DNA of 64,000 nucleotides from Poa pratensis (lineage: Eukaryota > Streptophyta > Magnoliopsida > Poales > Poaceae): contig CAMZMU010000111.1 in the NCBI GenBank assembly GCA_947311845.1, positions 23,783,023-23,847,022 on the forward strand, in the 5' to 3' direction. Below the pieces are notes generated by a model that did not search any database, was not told where the DNA came from, and worked only from the letters and a program-made list of their open reading frames with translations. This document shows positions 23,954 to 35,927 of the stretch, one piece after another. Both the position numbers and the translations under genes were made by a program. Position 1 is the stretch's first letter; every line of letters begins with the position of its first letter.

Positions 23954-24235
23954 GACTTTGTTTACTTCAAGTGTTTCTAGGTAATGGGAAAAAAGGAGAT
24001 GGGAGACGATTTGGTGAACACCCAATCCCCACAAATAATCACAAATCTCTTCCCCTACAATACACTAGCATCGACTAGAGTTTTTGTTTTAGGCAAAAAT
24101 GTGGTGGTTGGTTGGGGATATATAGGGATTATCTCCTAAAATACACTAGAAGAAGTAAACATACTAATGGAAATTTTCCGATATCCGAGATAATCCCCTC
24201 CCATCCCCTAAAATACGCTAAAGGTAAACAAGGCC
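23954..24235. mobile_element. Tourist-like MITE (PIF/Harbinger)
   Basis: Ends GACTTTGTTTAC and GTAAACAAGGCC form an imperfect inverted repeat. TAA is duplicated on both sides (23951-23953, 24236-24238), the preferred site of PIF/Harbinger. The 282-base interior is AT-rich and non-coding. Unit 4 has the corresponding empty site (GCACGCACTAAAGTGACGG near 34836-34854). Confidence 0.88.
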
Positions 24236-24486
24236 TAATAGACCCACAGTCATCGTGTGATGCCAAATCAAGCATATACCGAAATTTATGTCACGTGCTG
24301 AGGTACTCGCCATATGGCGAGAGAGAACCTGTCATGGAACGTCGAATTCATACATGGGGACTAGAATCTCCAGGCTGCACTTTCTGATTTATCCGTCGGA
24401 TTCTTGTGTCAGGGCCAAAAAATATGTCCGGCACAATGAAGGTGTCATCAACAACGGACGAAGGCCGGAAGTCTCACATACGTGTA

Positions 24487-26466
24487 GGGCCTGTTAGTCG
24501 CATCGTTTTTGGGCCTCCCGTCTCCATGGCTCAGCTGGGCCTGACCCCGGAGAAACGCGGCCTGAGCCAACATCTGCAGCCCGTTTGGTTGCCTGCATAT
24601 CGTTTTTCTTTTTTGCCTATTTTTTCGCATATTTGTGTTTGGTTGCCTGCGTTGCACAGTGCTTGCATCTACACGCAGGGTACTCTCACCTCCTAGTATA
24701 CATGGTGAAGCTTACCTCCCGTGTTCCATGGAATGGCGGCGAAAAGCGCGACACGGCGAACGGCGGTGACAAGCGCGGCACGGAGAACATCGGTGACATG
24801 CGCAAGAGCTACTGCCATGACAGTGGTTCATGGCGGCGAACGACGGCGGCGACAAGCGTAAGTACTGCTGCCATGAAACTTCAGTCCATGGACGTGACTG
24901 AGGTTGAAGAACGCTAGTGCAGTCTAAACACCTACAAAATTCAGTACAAGATCTGCTCATATACAACCGTCAAAATAGAAAACTTACAACATGAAAGTTA
25001 TGCGGAAAATTGAGGTCTAGCTACATGTCAATTGGTTTCTCAAACAGTGGACCGAGTGCGATGAATTTGAAAATTTTGTCCAAAAATGTTCAAAAGGGAA
25101 CTTCGAAAATCAGAAACTACGGTCGACGAAACTCGAAACCGAGCACGGGAATGGAACCTACTCATCGATATGAACATATCTCGTGTTCAAAATATTTTGA
25201 ATCGACGTATATTTACGTGTATTAGAGGGGATTATACGAACACGTACAAAGGAAGGAGGTGAGGAGGTGAGGAGAACGTACCTGGTGCCTCCCTGACACA
25301 TCCCACATGGTCGGCTGCTCGTGCGAGGGAGAGGAAGGTGGAGCTCTCCTCAGCCTGGCCCGAATGAAATGGCCGAATCCTGCGTTCCTACTGGGCCTGG
25401 CTTTGGTGTGCTTTAAAGTTCGTGCGGGCCAAAAACTTGATGCGAGCTGGGCAAACAAATGGACCAATTTTGCACCGCTAGGGCTGTTTGAGTAGTCCGT
25501 GGGCTACCAAACACGCCCGCAAACTCGTGGGAAGAAAGATTTGTGTGCCCGCGTTCAGTTGGATATGCCGATTTTTATCCCCATCATGTAGCGAACGAGC
25601 ACTCCGCGTCAAAAAAACCACCCGACATGGTGCATCCTCTCCACTAAGCTACACACTCCTTTTCCGCCACAGGATTCTCAAAGGGGCTGTTTGGTTACTC
25701 GCACCGATTTTGGGTGGCCCGTCTCCGTGGCCCAGCTCAGCCTGGCCTGAAAAAACGTGTCTTGAGCCATGTTGTGCATGTAGTTTGGTTGCCAACAATC
25801 TTCTAGCCTGCCCGTTTTGCTGCGTGCAACATTTAGTCCTCCTGGCGTTTAGTTGCCCACTAAATGCCCATGCAGTTTGGAGACAATACACTAAAAAACG
25901 TGGTGCAAATACGTATTTAGTTACAATGCAACATCTGCTCGTATATGATCCCCGAAACAGAAAACTTACCACACGAAAGTTGTGCGCAATGTTGAGATCT
26001 AGCTACACGTTAAAGGGTTTCTCAAACGGTCGACCGAGTGCGAAGAAATTGACAAAATTTGTCCAAAAATGTTCAAAAGGGAACTTCGAAAATCAGAAGC
26101 TACGGTCCACGAAACTTGAAACCGAGCACGGGAATGGAACCCCCTCGTCGACGCGCACATAGTTGATATTCAACATTTTTCGAATCGACTTATGAATATG
26201 TAGATCAGAGGCATATTTAGTGGAGGAGTTTAAGAGTAGGAGAAAGAAGGTGAGAGGAAGAACGCACGTACCTGTTGGGCCAGGTACTGTAGCGGCTCGA
26301 GGGTGGCTCTGGAGAAACGGCCGAATCGAGCATTCCTCCAGGGCCTGGCTGAGCGTGCTTTAAGGTTCATGCGCATGCGGGCTCGAGGAACGGGGCAGGT
26401 ATCCAAACAGGCCGAAAAAGAGGGAAAAGACCACGTTCCGGGCCTCCGTGGGCAACCAAACACGCC
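24487..26466. repeat. Two adjacent copies of a ~1-kb non-autonomous element
   Basis: Copy 1 (24487-25518) and copy 2 (25682-26466) are diverged direct repeats. Shared blocks include CAAAAATGTTCAAAAGGGAA with its surroundings (25081-25160 and 26062-26142) and GCCTGG-CTTTGTGTGCTTTAA-type text near the 3' ends. Each copy has inverted ends of the GGGCTGTTTGGTT / AACCAAACACGCC kind, typical of small DNA elements in grasses. There is no coding content. Copy 2 may have AAA on both sides, which I do not regard as proof of a target duplication. Both lie between M1 and M2 of unit 3. Confidence 0.6.
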
Positions 26467-27199
26467 AAAAAAGTATTTGTACACACATAAGTGGTACATA
26501 GCGCTGTCATCTCAAGAATAACTGAAATCTTTGAACCATGGGTATGACACACATAGATATTGTATTCCAGCAGGTAACTGGAGATAGGTAATAAGAGGGA
26601 AAATCACCACTCACACGCTGGACAGAGCATTCTTGCATGGTTAGTAAAAGAACTCCTAAGTTTAATGGTCTTGTGCTCGAGTGCCACCTATAACAGGATT
26701 TGTATTGTTTGGCCCATGTCCTAGAATATTCTACAAGCATGTGGATATAATAGATATTTGGATGCCGCTACATATAAAAATATATAAAGCTGTACGACTT
26801 AATTTATCGATGAACATGTTCTTCTAACTTTTTTAATATGTATGGAATTCTTTTTTCTTAGTGTCTCTCGCAAAAAGCACCATAGGAAATAGCTGTTCAG
26901 TTTAGCACAAACTGGGTTTAAATGGTATAGCAAATGAAAAGCACCTTAATATCTGAATAACATGTATCTTCGCAATAATCACTTAAATCAACTAGTCACA
27001 ATGTTACTTTATTACTTAGTCTATCTACTTATATTTCAGTTATGATCATTTCTATTATTAAATTTTCACATTGACGAGACTTAGCAATGGCCTAAAAGAT
27101 ATATTATTAAGCACTTGGCACATAATTTGTGACAAAATAAGTATGTTATATAAAGTAACAGAGTTTAGTATAAATTGGTAAACCAGAATGCTAATAAAC

Positions 27200-27740
27200 C
27201 CACCTTTGTACATAAAAAGTAAGTAATCAGTAAGAAAGTGTATTATTAGCCGCTGTCTATGTCATATGATCTCGTTACCTTTAGATATGTAGTCCGTTAG
27301 AATTGTTTGGCGAAAAGTTTTTTCCGGCGAGATTTTTTGCAGAGGGAAGTAGTTGCTTGTGGTTCCGGGGAGAATCGCCGGAGAAGACAACGAGGGATTT
27401 GGTAACAGAATTGGGGAATAAGTGGCCCGATGCTTTGAGATTCGTTTTTGCCACGTCAAACGGGGGACTTGGTCCAGCCATCAGGGATGTGCGACCCTGG
27501 CCGTATAGGATTTCCTTCCCCACATAGCGTCACCCAAAGTCATACGTCTTCTGTCAATACGAAGAGTACGCATCAGCTACACTTTTTGCATGGATTCACG
27601 GATATACATACGTCTACAGACTACAGCTGCAGCTAGCATGCCTCCGGCCATCCTCCCTCCTCCTAGTTTTCATAGACCGGCGACTGAAAGATAGTCAATG
27701 AGGAAGGCAGAGGAGGCTATTGGCGCGGGTGCCGACATAA
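27200..27740. other. Unit-3-specific stretch, nothing recognised
   Basis: This separates two parts of M2 that are contiguous in unit 2 (around 11100). It therefore looks inserted, or the matching part of unit 2 was lost. I see no terminal repeats and no conserved reading frame. Confidence 0.35.
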
Positions 27741-28139
27741 GTGTGTATTTTGAAGTTCCCCCGGTGCGTCGTGGATCGTAGGAAGGTGGAAAATATTCGA
27801 AGAAGACTACATTCAATGCTAAGATGGTTGTATGTGAATATTGAGAGATGCAATTGCTGGTTACAGCTATGAATTTATTGAATGAATTATTCCCGAAAAG
27901 AAAATTGTGTAAAACCTTTAGAGGTCCAAACGAAATGTTCAATAGTTGGGAATTAAATGGCCCACAGAATGTCATGTAGTACCAATGTGTTAGATCTCGC
28001 CCTGCTATGTAGGACTGACGCCAACACACGACGTTAAGAAATAGCGAAGTGGCTTCCGTAAACGTTGTTAACGTCTCCTCACCGCGACTGGAAAAATGTC
28101 ATGGAGTGCATAACGTCAGAAACGGTGTCAACACACTAC

Positions 28140-28830
28140 ACTAATGGGGCGGGAGCTCCTAGTGGACGCTCGTTACGTCGCTGCGCACGAGCAACGCCTA
28201 CAGCGGGGCGATATGTGCCAAGCCCATTAGGAACATCATCTTGTTCCTTGCGTCATCTCCATCAACGGCTTGATCCCCCACCGCCGTCGCCGGCCAAGCC
28301 GCCTGCTGCTGCCACCCGCGGCCGGCCCCGCTCTCATGTCGCCTCGCCGCCCCGCCTTCCTCCATACGCCTCCCACCGCCGGTCCACCGCCTCCCTCGGC
28401 CTCCCTCTAACCTCCCTCCCCGCACCCCGAATCCTAAGCCCCCTCGCCAGCGAGCTTATTCGGCACCGACCCACCCCACCACCCCAAGTTAAGTTACTAC
28501 CTCGCCTCCACCTACGCCGCCGCAGCGAGCCGCGTCGTCGCCGACTTCGATGAGGTCCGTTCCTCGCCTGGCCGGTGCTGTCGCGGCCAGCTGCGCCATC
28601 CCCGTCGGCGGCGAGGTCTTCCGCGTCGTTTCTGTCTCCGGCGAGATCGCGCCGGCCGTTGGCGCATCGTCTTGTTCGTCTCCGGCGAGGTCTGTCACTG
28701 GCAGTTGATTGTCTCATGGGCCGGCCCACGAAGCACTAGGAGAGGTGCGCAGTTCATCGAAGGGGTACGTGTTTCCGCGTCCAACCGACGCAACGGGCAT
28801 CGGTTAGGTTTCACCCTAATGGCCACCATG
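28140..28830. other. GC-rich block inserted in M3 of unit 3
   Basis: It interrupts M3 relative to unit 2. Composition is strongly GC-rich with CCGCCG runs, like a captured grass first exon or leader. The open frames are low-complexity and unrecognisable. No TIR or target duplication was identified, so its nature (Pack-MULE, deletion partner or other) is open. Confidence 0.35.
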
Positions 28831-29609
28831 TCACAGTCTGCCACGCGTCACAGTATATGAAACCAAAAATCATCAGGACGATCGGGGCTCAGGCCCGATC
28901 CAGATGGCCGAAAAAGGTCACATATATGTGTGACGTTTTCATGCAACCAAAACGTCATGGTTTCATCTTTGATGCGAGGTTCACACAAATCTTTACGTCA
29001 TGAAATATATTACAGAGCCATCCATGACATTTTGCATGTGATTCGTGACATTATCGAAATGCCATGAACCTTGTAAGATTTTTGTATTGACATAAGGGGT
29101 AGGAAGTGGAGAAATGATAGGGTCTGGCCGGCCAATTTTAATAGCCGGGCGTGGCCCCTTGGGCGACGCGCGACATGTGCACCAGGAAAGAACGTTGATG
29201 AGTGGCGCCACTTTGTTTTTGTGTGAGTCCAGCCTGTGAGTGACGACACGTCCACGCGGCTTCAAATCCGTCCCACTTATCGGATTACTAACTATATTAA
29301 AGGAGTGCAAATCCTCGGCACCGCAGCGCTCCACTTACTGTGCTTCCTACAGTAGGCACTGTAGAAATAGAACAGTAACTGCAGCGGACGATCCCGGCCG
29401 TCGCCCGCCGATCGGACGGCCCTCAGCGCGCGTCCGTGACGCTCTTGCGGAAAAAACCTCGCAATTTCCGAAAAACAACCCGCAATCCAGATTTCAGTGC
29501 TGCTAGGGACCTGGTTGTGATTTCTTGAAAACACATGGACTTTTATGTAAAAGACCCACAGAATCCTTATCCTCACGCTCCACTCATCCTCTCTCTCTCA
29601 CACAGCAGA

Positions 29610-30059
29610 GGCGGCGGTGGCCACGCTCCGGCCGCTCGCCGCCGGCCGGCCTTCCTCCGCCGCGCCACCACCCCGCCCCGACCTCAGCCCTCCTCCTCTC
29701 TTCCCGTCGCTCCTCCTCCTCGCCCCCCGCTCGACGCGCTCGAGCCACCTCGCCACCGCCGCCGCTGCCCAGCCTGCGGCCAGCGGAGGAGGGGAAGGAG
29801 CGGCGGCTGATAAGATCGAGGAGCAGCGGCGGCGGGCGAGGCTGCAGGAGGAGGTAGAGGGCGGCGGCCGCCTCATGGCGGGGTGACCTGCAGGAGCTCC
29901 GGCGAGGTCCACGTTCGCCCGGCTGGGGCCGGACAACCCATTGCTGCTGCGCAACTACGGCAAGTACCTGCACGAGGTGGAGCGCGACCTGGCGGGCGCC
30001 GAAGAGCACTACGGCCGCGCCCTGCTCGCCTGCCACGGCGACGCCGACCTGCTCAGAGG
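29610..30059 (+). pseudogene. Captured TPR-like gene fragment
   Basis: A proline/alanine-rich leader is followed by a stop (29884-29886) and then an open stretch containing NPLLLRNYGKYLHEVERD and AEEHYGRALLACHGDADLLR. It ends at a good GTGAGC donor (30060). This matches a plant tetratricopeptide-repeat family in which LRNYGQYLHEVE-type repeats recur; the attribution comes from memory of the family. Downstream text (30130-30180) could be a decayed next repeat. It lies inside the Helitron, so I read it as a transduplicated 5' piece of a host gene rather than a functional gene. Confidence 0.6.
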
Positions 30060-30438
30060 TGAGCCCACTCCCATGCATCCTCCACCCGTGCCTTTTCTTG
30101 TGGCACTAACCCTTTCGTGGTGCTTAGTGGCAGGCCGGCCGTGCTGTGGTGCCGCCAGATCGGGAGGAAGAGAAGGACGCAGAGAAGATAGGTTTGGGGT
30201 AGAATAGATGGAGTCGCTCGTGATGGACGCCGTGCACAGCAGTAGCGCATCCGGCTGCTCGCAACCTCACAGGGAGGAGTCGCTGGTGGCCTACTGCTTC
30301 ACTTTTGCACTCTGGTACACATTCTCTCTTGCTAACCTACTCTCTGCTTCATGAACATCTGAAACCATTGCTTGATGATGAGCCCTTGCATCCTAGAATG
30401 TTTGCGTATCAGTTTACTGAATAATATTTTCTCTGTAG

Positions 30439-31889
30439 AAAATTGGAGCTAGTGCCAGAAGTATATAATACTGCTATTGAGATATGCAGCAAAATTCGAG
30501 ACCAAATTTTACCTAGCAACTATGTGGACGAGGTCCTGCGTTATATTAAAGGTACAGTCTTGAATCTTGCTTGCATTGAATCCAGAAAATATCTTGATGT
30601 TCGCCGGTTTGGCCATAAGTGAGTTGGTTCATTGCTGCAGGTTATATTCTTGAGATAAAAGCTTGAGTCATTCCTGATTTTTTTTATATAAAAAGATGAA
30701 CCATGCCACATTCTTGGTCACCAATGATTTATTATTCATCATTCCAGGTAACTTCAAATTTTAATGATATTTCCACATTTCTTGATTTCATCTTTATCAA
30801 GAGAATTTCCTCATCATACGCACTTGGTTTCCAAACTTTGATACCGACCAATCAAACATACCATTTTAGAAGACTAGGAATAACACATTTAAATTTGTAA
30901 TCCAGCAACTATTGCTGGTGTGTATCTACCGTCATTTATTTATGTACCTCCTACCCATTATTTGTACACAGAATTCATACATTACTAGATAACTTGGAAT
31001 ATGTCCCATCTTCGACATATATTTTTAAATGATGAAAATCACTTGATTGCAGTTTTTTTATTTGTTGCAGTGCTCTTGCATTTAATTTTAGTGGGTTACC
31101 AAGTCATTGTTATTTTTTTTGTTTTTTATTCCAATGAAGTGCTTGCATTGTGTACTTTAGAAGTCGAAAATGGAGAACAATAAGAAGACTTTGATATAAT
31201 TGTATAGTGGAAGGTTTCTTTATGATGTAAGCAACTTGATTATATGTTGAAGCTACATCAGAATTTGGTTAAGGGTTAGTGGTGAAAACTATAGCTTTAA
31301 TTTTTACCCCAGCAATGCTTCAACTTAGACTGTATTTTTGTTCTCTCCTACCTGAGTTGAATTAGCTATCCAGCACAAAAGCTATTGACATGGAATCTCT
31401 AAACTATCTTTCTGTTGGTAAATTGTAGATTTGTGTTCGTTTTGTTCTAAATAGTACTGTGCATATCTCAAGTTGACCTTTTTTTAGAGACGTGGGATTA
31501 TATACCTTCAACTTGCCTATTTTGTTCACTATTTCTGGATATTTGCTAATAAACTACCATTTGTGTTGCTGATTGTTTTGCAGGCTCATCAGTTTTGGTT
31601 CAGATAGAAGAGCTCAAGGCTTACCAACATTTTCAGAGGATTGAATTGCTTAATACGAAGGTATATAATCCCCAGTCCTGTTTCTAATCGTGCAGGTTAC
31701 ATTATAATGTTTTGTTATTACCCCTCTAAACTGTTTCTTTATTTTGAGTGGTCAGTTCATAAAAAAACTGTGCGTTCTATTTTCCAGCACGATCTACCTC
31801 AAGACCCCAACGGTTTCATACTTGAGGAGACGACACCTAGGCCGCAGCGGAGCCGAACGCTGGGTATCGCTGAGCTTCCCACTGTACAG
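30439..31889 (+). pseudogene. Captured multi-exon gene fragment, still spliceable
   Basis: Three stretches bounded by consensus splice sites join in phase: 30439-30551, 31584-31660 and 31788-31889. The joined reading is open through ...AIEICSKIRDQILPSNYV..., GSSVLVQIEELKAYQHF and ...HDLPQDPNGFILEE.... I do not recognise the family. A possible fourth exon follows near 32130-32252. No start codon or terminal exon is evident. The setting, inside a Helitron and downstream of a different gene fragment, suggests exon capture. It could also be a resident gene of which I see only part. Confidence 0.5.
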
Positions 31890-32537
31890 GTTTGTGTTCA
31901 TGGATAGGTGCAGCGGATGAGAGATATGCAGCCCAGAGCAACAAGGAGAATGTAGGCTCAGACATACACCAGTTTCACATGGTATGTTCTGAACTTGAGT
32001 TTATATTTGTGCTACAGTTTAGGCACTGGTGTGAATACATTTATTTTGCATAAGATTAATTGGGTTGTAGCCTTTAGGTTATTAATTGAGATTTTCTATT
32101 ACTTCGTAGGTTGCTTTAATTCTGTCTAACCTCCTGGTTTATAGTGGCCCAACAGAGCATAGGACAGGGACGACCAGGAGCCTGGAGGTGGCGACCTACT
32201 TTCCTAGAATCCATGAGGAAGAACGAGCTCCCTATCTTTGTTACAGACCTAGGTATGTGCTCTATGTGGCAAATGATTTGTTTTTCTGTATAGCAATTTT
32301 TTTGCTTCACTTTGTAGTTTCTTGATGATTATTGGCTTCAAAATAACGTTAATCTTATTGTTTTACCAACAACATTTGGTCTTAATTTTTTTTAATAGTC
32401 GGACTGCTACTCTATGCAATTTTTTTGGACTAAATGTCCCTGAAATTAATAGTTTTATCAATCCTACAGTAGCAAGAGTTGAGGCATGAGTAGGAACTAG
32501 GAAGCATATCCCAACTATTTAGACATCTATTTGCCGA

Positions 32538-32685
32538 TCGTTTATTTTGATTCTTCCTGCTGCTGCTTCTTCACCCTTCTTCACCTCGCTGCCTGCTAAT
32601 TAGTGGTGATGGTCGTTTATTTTGATTCTTCCTGCTGCTGCTTCTTCACCTCGCTGCCTGCTAATTAGTGGTGATGGTCGCCTTC
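32538..32685. repeat. Tandem repeat, two copies of ~70 bp
   Basis: TCGTTTATTTTGATTCTTCC opens both copies (32538 and 32612); the second is slightly shorter because one CTTCTTCACC is missing. A diverged third copy stands near 33147-33200. It lies within the Helitron and is non-coding. Confidence 0.8.
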
Positions 32686-33597
32686 CTTTCTCTGTACTGT
32701 TCTTTGTTACTTGCTCTGGACATATATTCTTGCTTCTTACTGTTGTGGATAGAAATAGTTGCTTGCTATGGAAAGAGATTATTTGCTTCCATAGTTTCTG
32801 AACAGATTCTTTTTGTCTAGGCGTAGTGGTAGTAGATTGTGAGCAGATTCCTTCTGTTTAGGCATAGTGGTGGTAGAATTTCTATTTCTATAGGTTGTGA
32901 GGAGATTCTTGCTGTTTAGGCATGGTAGTGGTACCAGCTTATGGCTTGATGTCATTTAATTTTCTTACTTTTACTTTGCTTGCAAGAAGTGGTGTTACTG
33001 TAGTGCTGCTCTCTTTGTTCTGTACTTTCTGGGGTAGAATTAGTTATGGTTTCTTAGCTTCTGTGATGTAATGCAAAAGTCTAAGAATGGTCGGTATGGG
33101 TACAGATGGTTGCAGTGTGTGCTAATTTTTTCCACTTTTCTATGCTCTTGCTTCTTCACCTCACTGCCTTGCTAATTAGTGCTGATGGTCGCCTTCTTTT
33201 CTCTGCAGTGGTCGCTGTGACTTGCTCTCAGGTTGGATCCGGTGCTGCATTTTAACCGTCGGTTTCAGGTTTCAGGTTAGTGCAATAAGGGATTTTTCTC
33301 TTTTTCTTTCTGCTGCTGGCTTGCCTTAGCCCACTGCTGAGCTAATTAATTCTTCATATCTGTATGCTATTTCAAAAGAATTGAAATTGCTGGTCCTGTA
33401 AAGGCTGGTACTATTTCTTCTCCTACATTGCATTTACCATATGTTCATGTTTTTTGGGATCACTTATATATTATTTACATTTACATTTTCAATATTGTTT
33501 GCTGCAGTGTACGCTCTCGAGTTCAAAGAACGAGGTGTGCCACATGGTCAAAAATCGCACCAAGGGCGCGGCGTGCCGCCGCACCGAATTCAACTAG

Positions 33598-34870
33598 TGT
33601 ATATAAGAGTTGCACAACCCAAATATATGGGTTAGTAAGGTCCGATTGAGTGAGTTATTATTGTCTGGACTCTGTTTGATCTATGAGGAAGTGGCGGTTT
33701 GGTTGGAGATACTCACTTTATCAGTCTGTTTGAGTTTTGACAAATGGAGGCTGACATACATGGAGCTCATTATATTTAAAAATTTGAAAATCATAGTTTG
33801 AAGTTCCAAAAGCTTATGAACAAATCTTCGATGTAGACAATGTTGTATATTATTCTACTAATGTGTAAAATCTCAGCCAGAAATGTCTTGTATTTTGGGT
33901 TGCACAACAAAGTCTGACAGTTGAAAGTAGGGACGAGACGGGACGGGGCCAAACCAAAGCCGGCAAGGGCAGCACCCGGGAGCCTCTGATCGTGCTTGCA
34001 CGCGCTGCCGGCTGGGTTATTTTACGCGCCACGACGAAGCTACCTACTCCGACTACAGTAGCGTGCACGTCTCGTAGCGTAGCTGCCTGCGAGCCGTGTC
34101 TGTACTCTGTAGCTAGAGGAGCGAGCACCGAAAACCCGCATGCATGCACGTCGTCTTGTCATTTGACTGCTGATTTGACTCGCTCTGCTCTGCGCGTGCT
34201 CGCTCGCTCACCACCAAACCTGACGAACACACCACGTACAAATACAACAAGACTGGAAGGTCGTCCAGCAAAATCTGTGACTGAAAACCGTGTAAGAAAT
34301 AGGGAGAGTTGTGGAAGTCGTGGTAGCCCAGGCGCCACTGCCACCGGTCCTCTCCTCCCTCGCTGGCCACCGGGCAGCCAGCGTTCTTCTTCCTCGGAAC
34401 AGAGATTTGGATGGACAGATCATAGTAGGTTCAATGACGGGCGACAGATGGGAGGAAGGTGTGGGAGATGGACCATGCGGATCGACCCTGTAGCCACAGA
34501 GAAGTGAACGCAGCCATTCGATCCAACAGTTTAGTTCATTCATTCGTGGGCGATGGGTGGGGGTGATTATTGCAGCAGGACCATTAGTGGCCGCCCGATT
34601 AAAGCGAAAGCGTGCCCATCGTTATGGAGCTATGATGAGCAGGGGGCTGGGCCGAGTGGTTCATCATGGCCTCGCCGTGGTCACTCCGGCAGCGGCTATG
34701 GCCCTATGTTTTAGTATTTTTTTTTATCCATACACATGAACATAGTCTAAATACATTTGGGTCCAAAAATATTAAAAATCTTACATTTTGATATGGAGGG
34801 AGTACTATTTGGTTCTAGATGGGTCGGAACATTGCACGCACTAAAGTGACGGGTCAATTATCGGCGGCTT
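33598..34870. repeat. Array unit 4 (M1 only)
   Basis: Starts at the right border of the Helitron with text matching unit 2 at about 17030 (TATA-AGAGTTGCACAACC). It then carries a copy of the GAGCTC foldback family (about 33744-33890) and M1 from about 33920. Against units 1-3 it lacks the segment around the hAT insertion site. A decayed Stowaway-like remnant (GATATGGAGGGAGTA, about 34790-34804) precedes the last matching piece. M2 and M3 are absent. Confidence 0.65.
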
Positions 34871-34889
34871 TGTTATAAATTCTTGGCGT

Positions 34890-35870
34890 TGTATGTACAT
34901 CTGCAACAATATGCATGACTTGACGCATCTGCATGAAATTTTGCGCATACCACTTACATGAGCATGCATGACTTGACGTCTCTGCATGAAATTTTGCCCG
35001 TACCACTTACATGAGCATACATGACTTGACGGCTCCGCATGAAATTTTGCGCGTACCACTTACATCAGCATGCATGCCTTAACGCCTCACCATGCGAAGC
35101 CGAATCAAACCCGATCTACAGGCTGAGGGGGCGTCCCATACCCCTCCCCCCCCCCGCCCCCCCTCCCCCATGTCTCGGAAGTTCAGCGTTCCAAGAATAG
35201 GAGTCATCAACCTTGACAACGTAGTGCTGAAGACCATCGCCATCTTAGGATCCGGCCACTCCGCCATCCACACAGACTACGATTCCCGCCACCATCGAAA
35301 AACTAGGGCCACCATCGGATTAGGGCATCTGCTGCCACGACACGCCGCACATACGTGTCTTGTTTTTTGATCCCTTTGTGTGAGTTCAAGCAAGTACGTG
35401 CCAAGCACCGGGAGGTCGTCCTTGATAAGCTCGATCAAGCTTGATAAGCTTGATATACATATGCATCAATATGCATGACTTGACGCCTCCACATGAAATT
35501 TTGCGCATACCACTTACATGAGCATGCATGACTTGACGCCTCCGCATGAAATCTTGCGCGTACCACTTACATGAGCATGCATGACTTGACGCCTCCGCAG
35601 AAATTTTGCGTTTTGCACGTGCCACTTACATCAGCATGCATGCCTTGATGCCTCCACAGGACACCATGCGAAGCCGAATCAAACCCGATCTAGAGGCTGA
35701 GGGGGCGTCCCGTACCCCCCATGTCTCGGAAGTGAACAGACTTCACCCGATCGTCAGGCTCCACAGTCCACACCTGTCTGTCTCTGTTTTGTGATCCTTT
35801 GTGTGAGTTCAAGCAAGTACGTGCCAAGCACCAGGTGGTCGTCCTTGATAAGCTCGATCAATCGATGGGC
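34890..35870. repeat. Local tandem duplication with internal short repeats
   Basis: Two units, about 34890-35450 and 35451-35870, share the same order. First come three or four copies of a roughly 65-base motif (GCATGACTTGACGCCTCCGC, ATGAAATTTTGCG, CCACTTACAT). Then come AAGCCGAATCAAACCCGATC and GTGTGAGTTCAAGCAAGTAC. Unit 2 has an internal deletion (unit 1 retains 35175-35340). There is no conserved reading frame. Confidence 0.75.
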
Positions 35871-35927
35871 ATGCATGAGTGGTCCGCTGCTGAAAGACAC
35901 TATGTCACGTCCTACAATTAGAGGCAC

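Larger units (their letters stand above)
19374..29284. repeat. Array unit 3 (M1, M2, M3), heavily interrupted
   Basis: M1 covers 19374-19808 and 23571-23953 around hAT-2. M2 is about 26467-27200 and resumes at 27740-28020. M3 is about 28020-28140 and 28830-29284. The colinear partner is unit 2. Insertions specific to this copy are hAT-2, a Tourist MITE, the 24487-26466 pair, a stretch at 27200-27740 and a GC-rich block at 28140-28830. No conserved coding frame survives across units. Confidence 0.68.
29285..33597 (+). mobile_element. Probable Helitron carrying host exons (4,313 bp)
   Basis: The 3' end has the Helitron form: a GC hairpin GCGGC-GT-GCCGC (about 33570-33581), then a short spacer and CTAG at 33594-33597. 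The next host base is T. The 5' end starts TTACTAACTATATTAAAGG after host A (29284); the second base is T rather than the canonical C. Joining the flanks gives 25 bases that align without a gap to the unoccupied paralogue in unit 2 (17015-17039). There are no TIRs and no target duplication, as expected for insertion between A and T. No Rep/helicase gene is present, so it is non-autonomous. It contains host-like exons. Confidence 0.72.
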
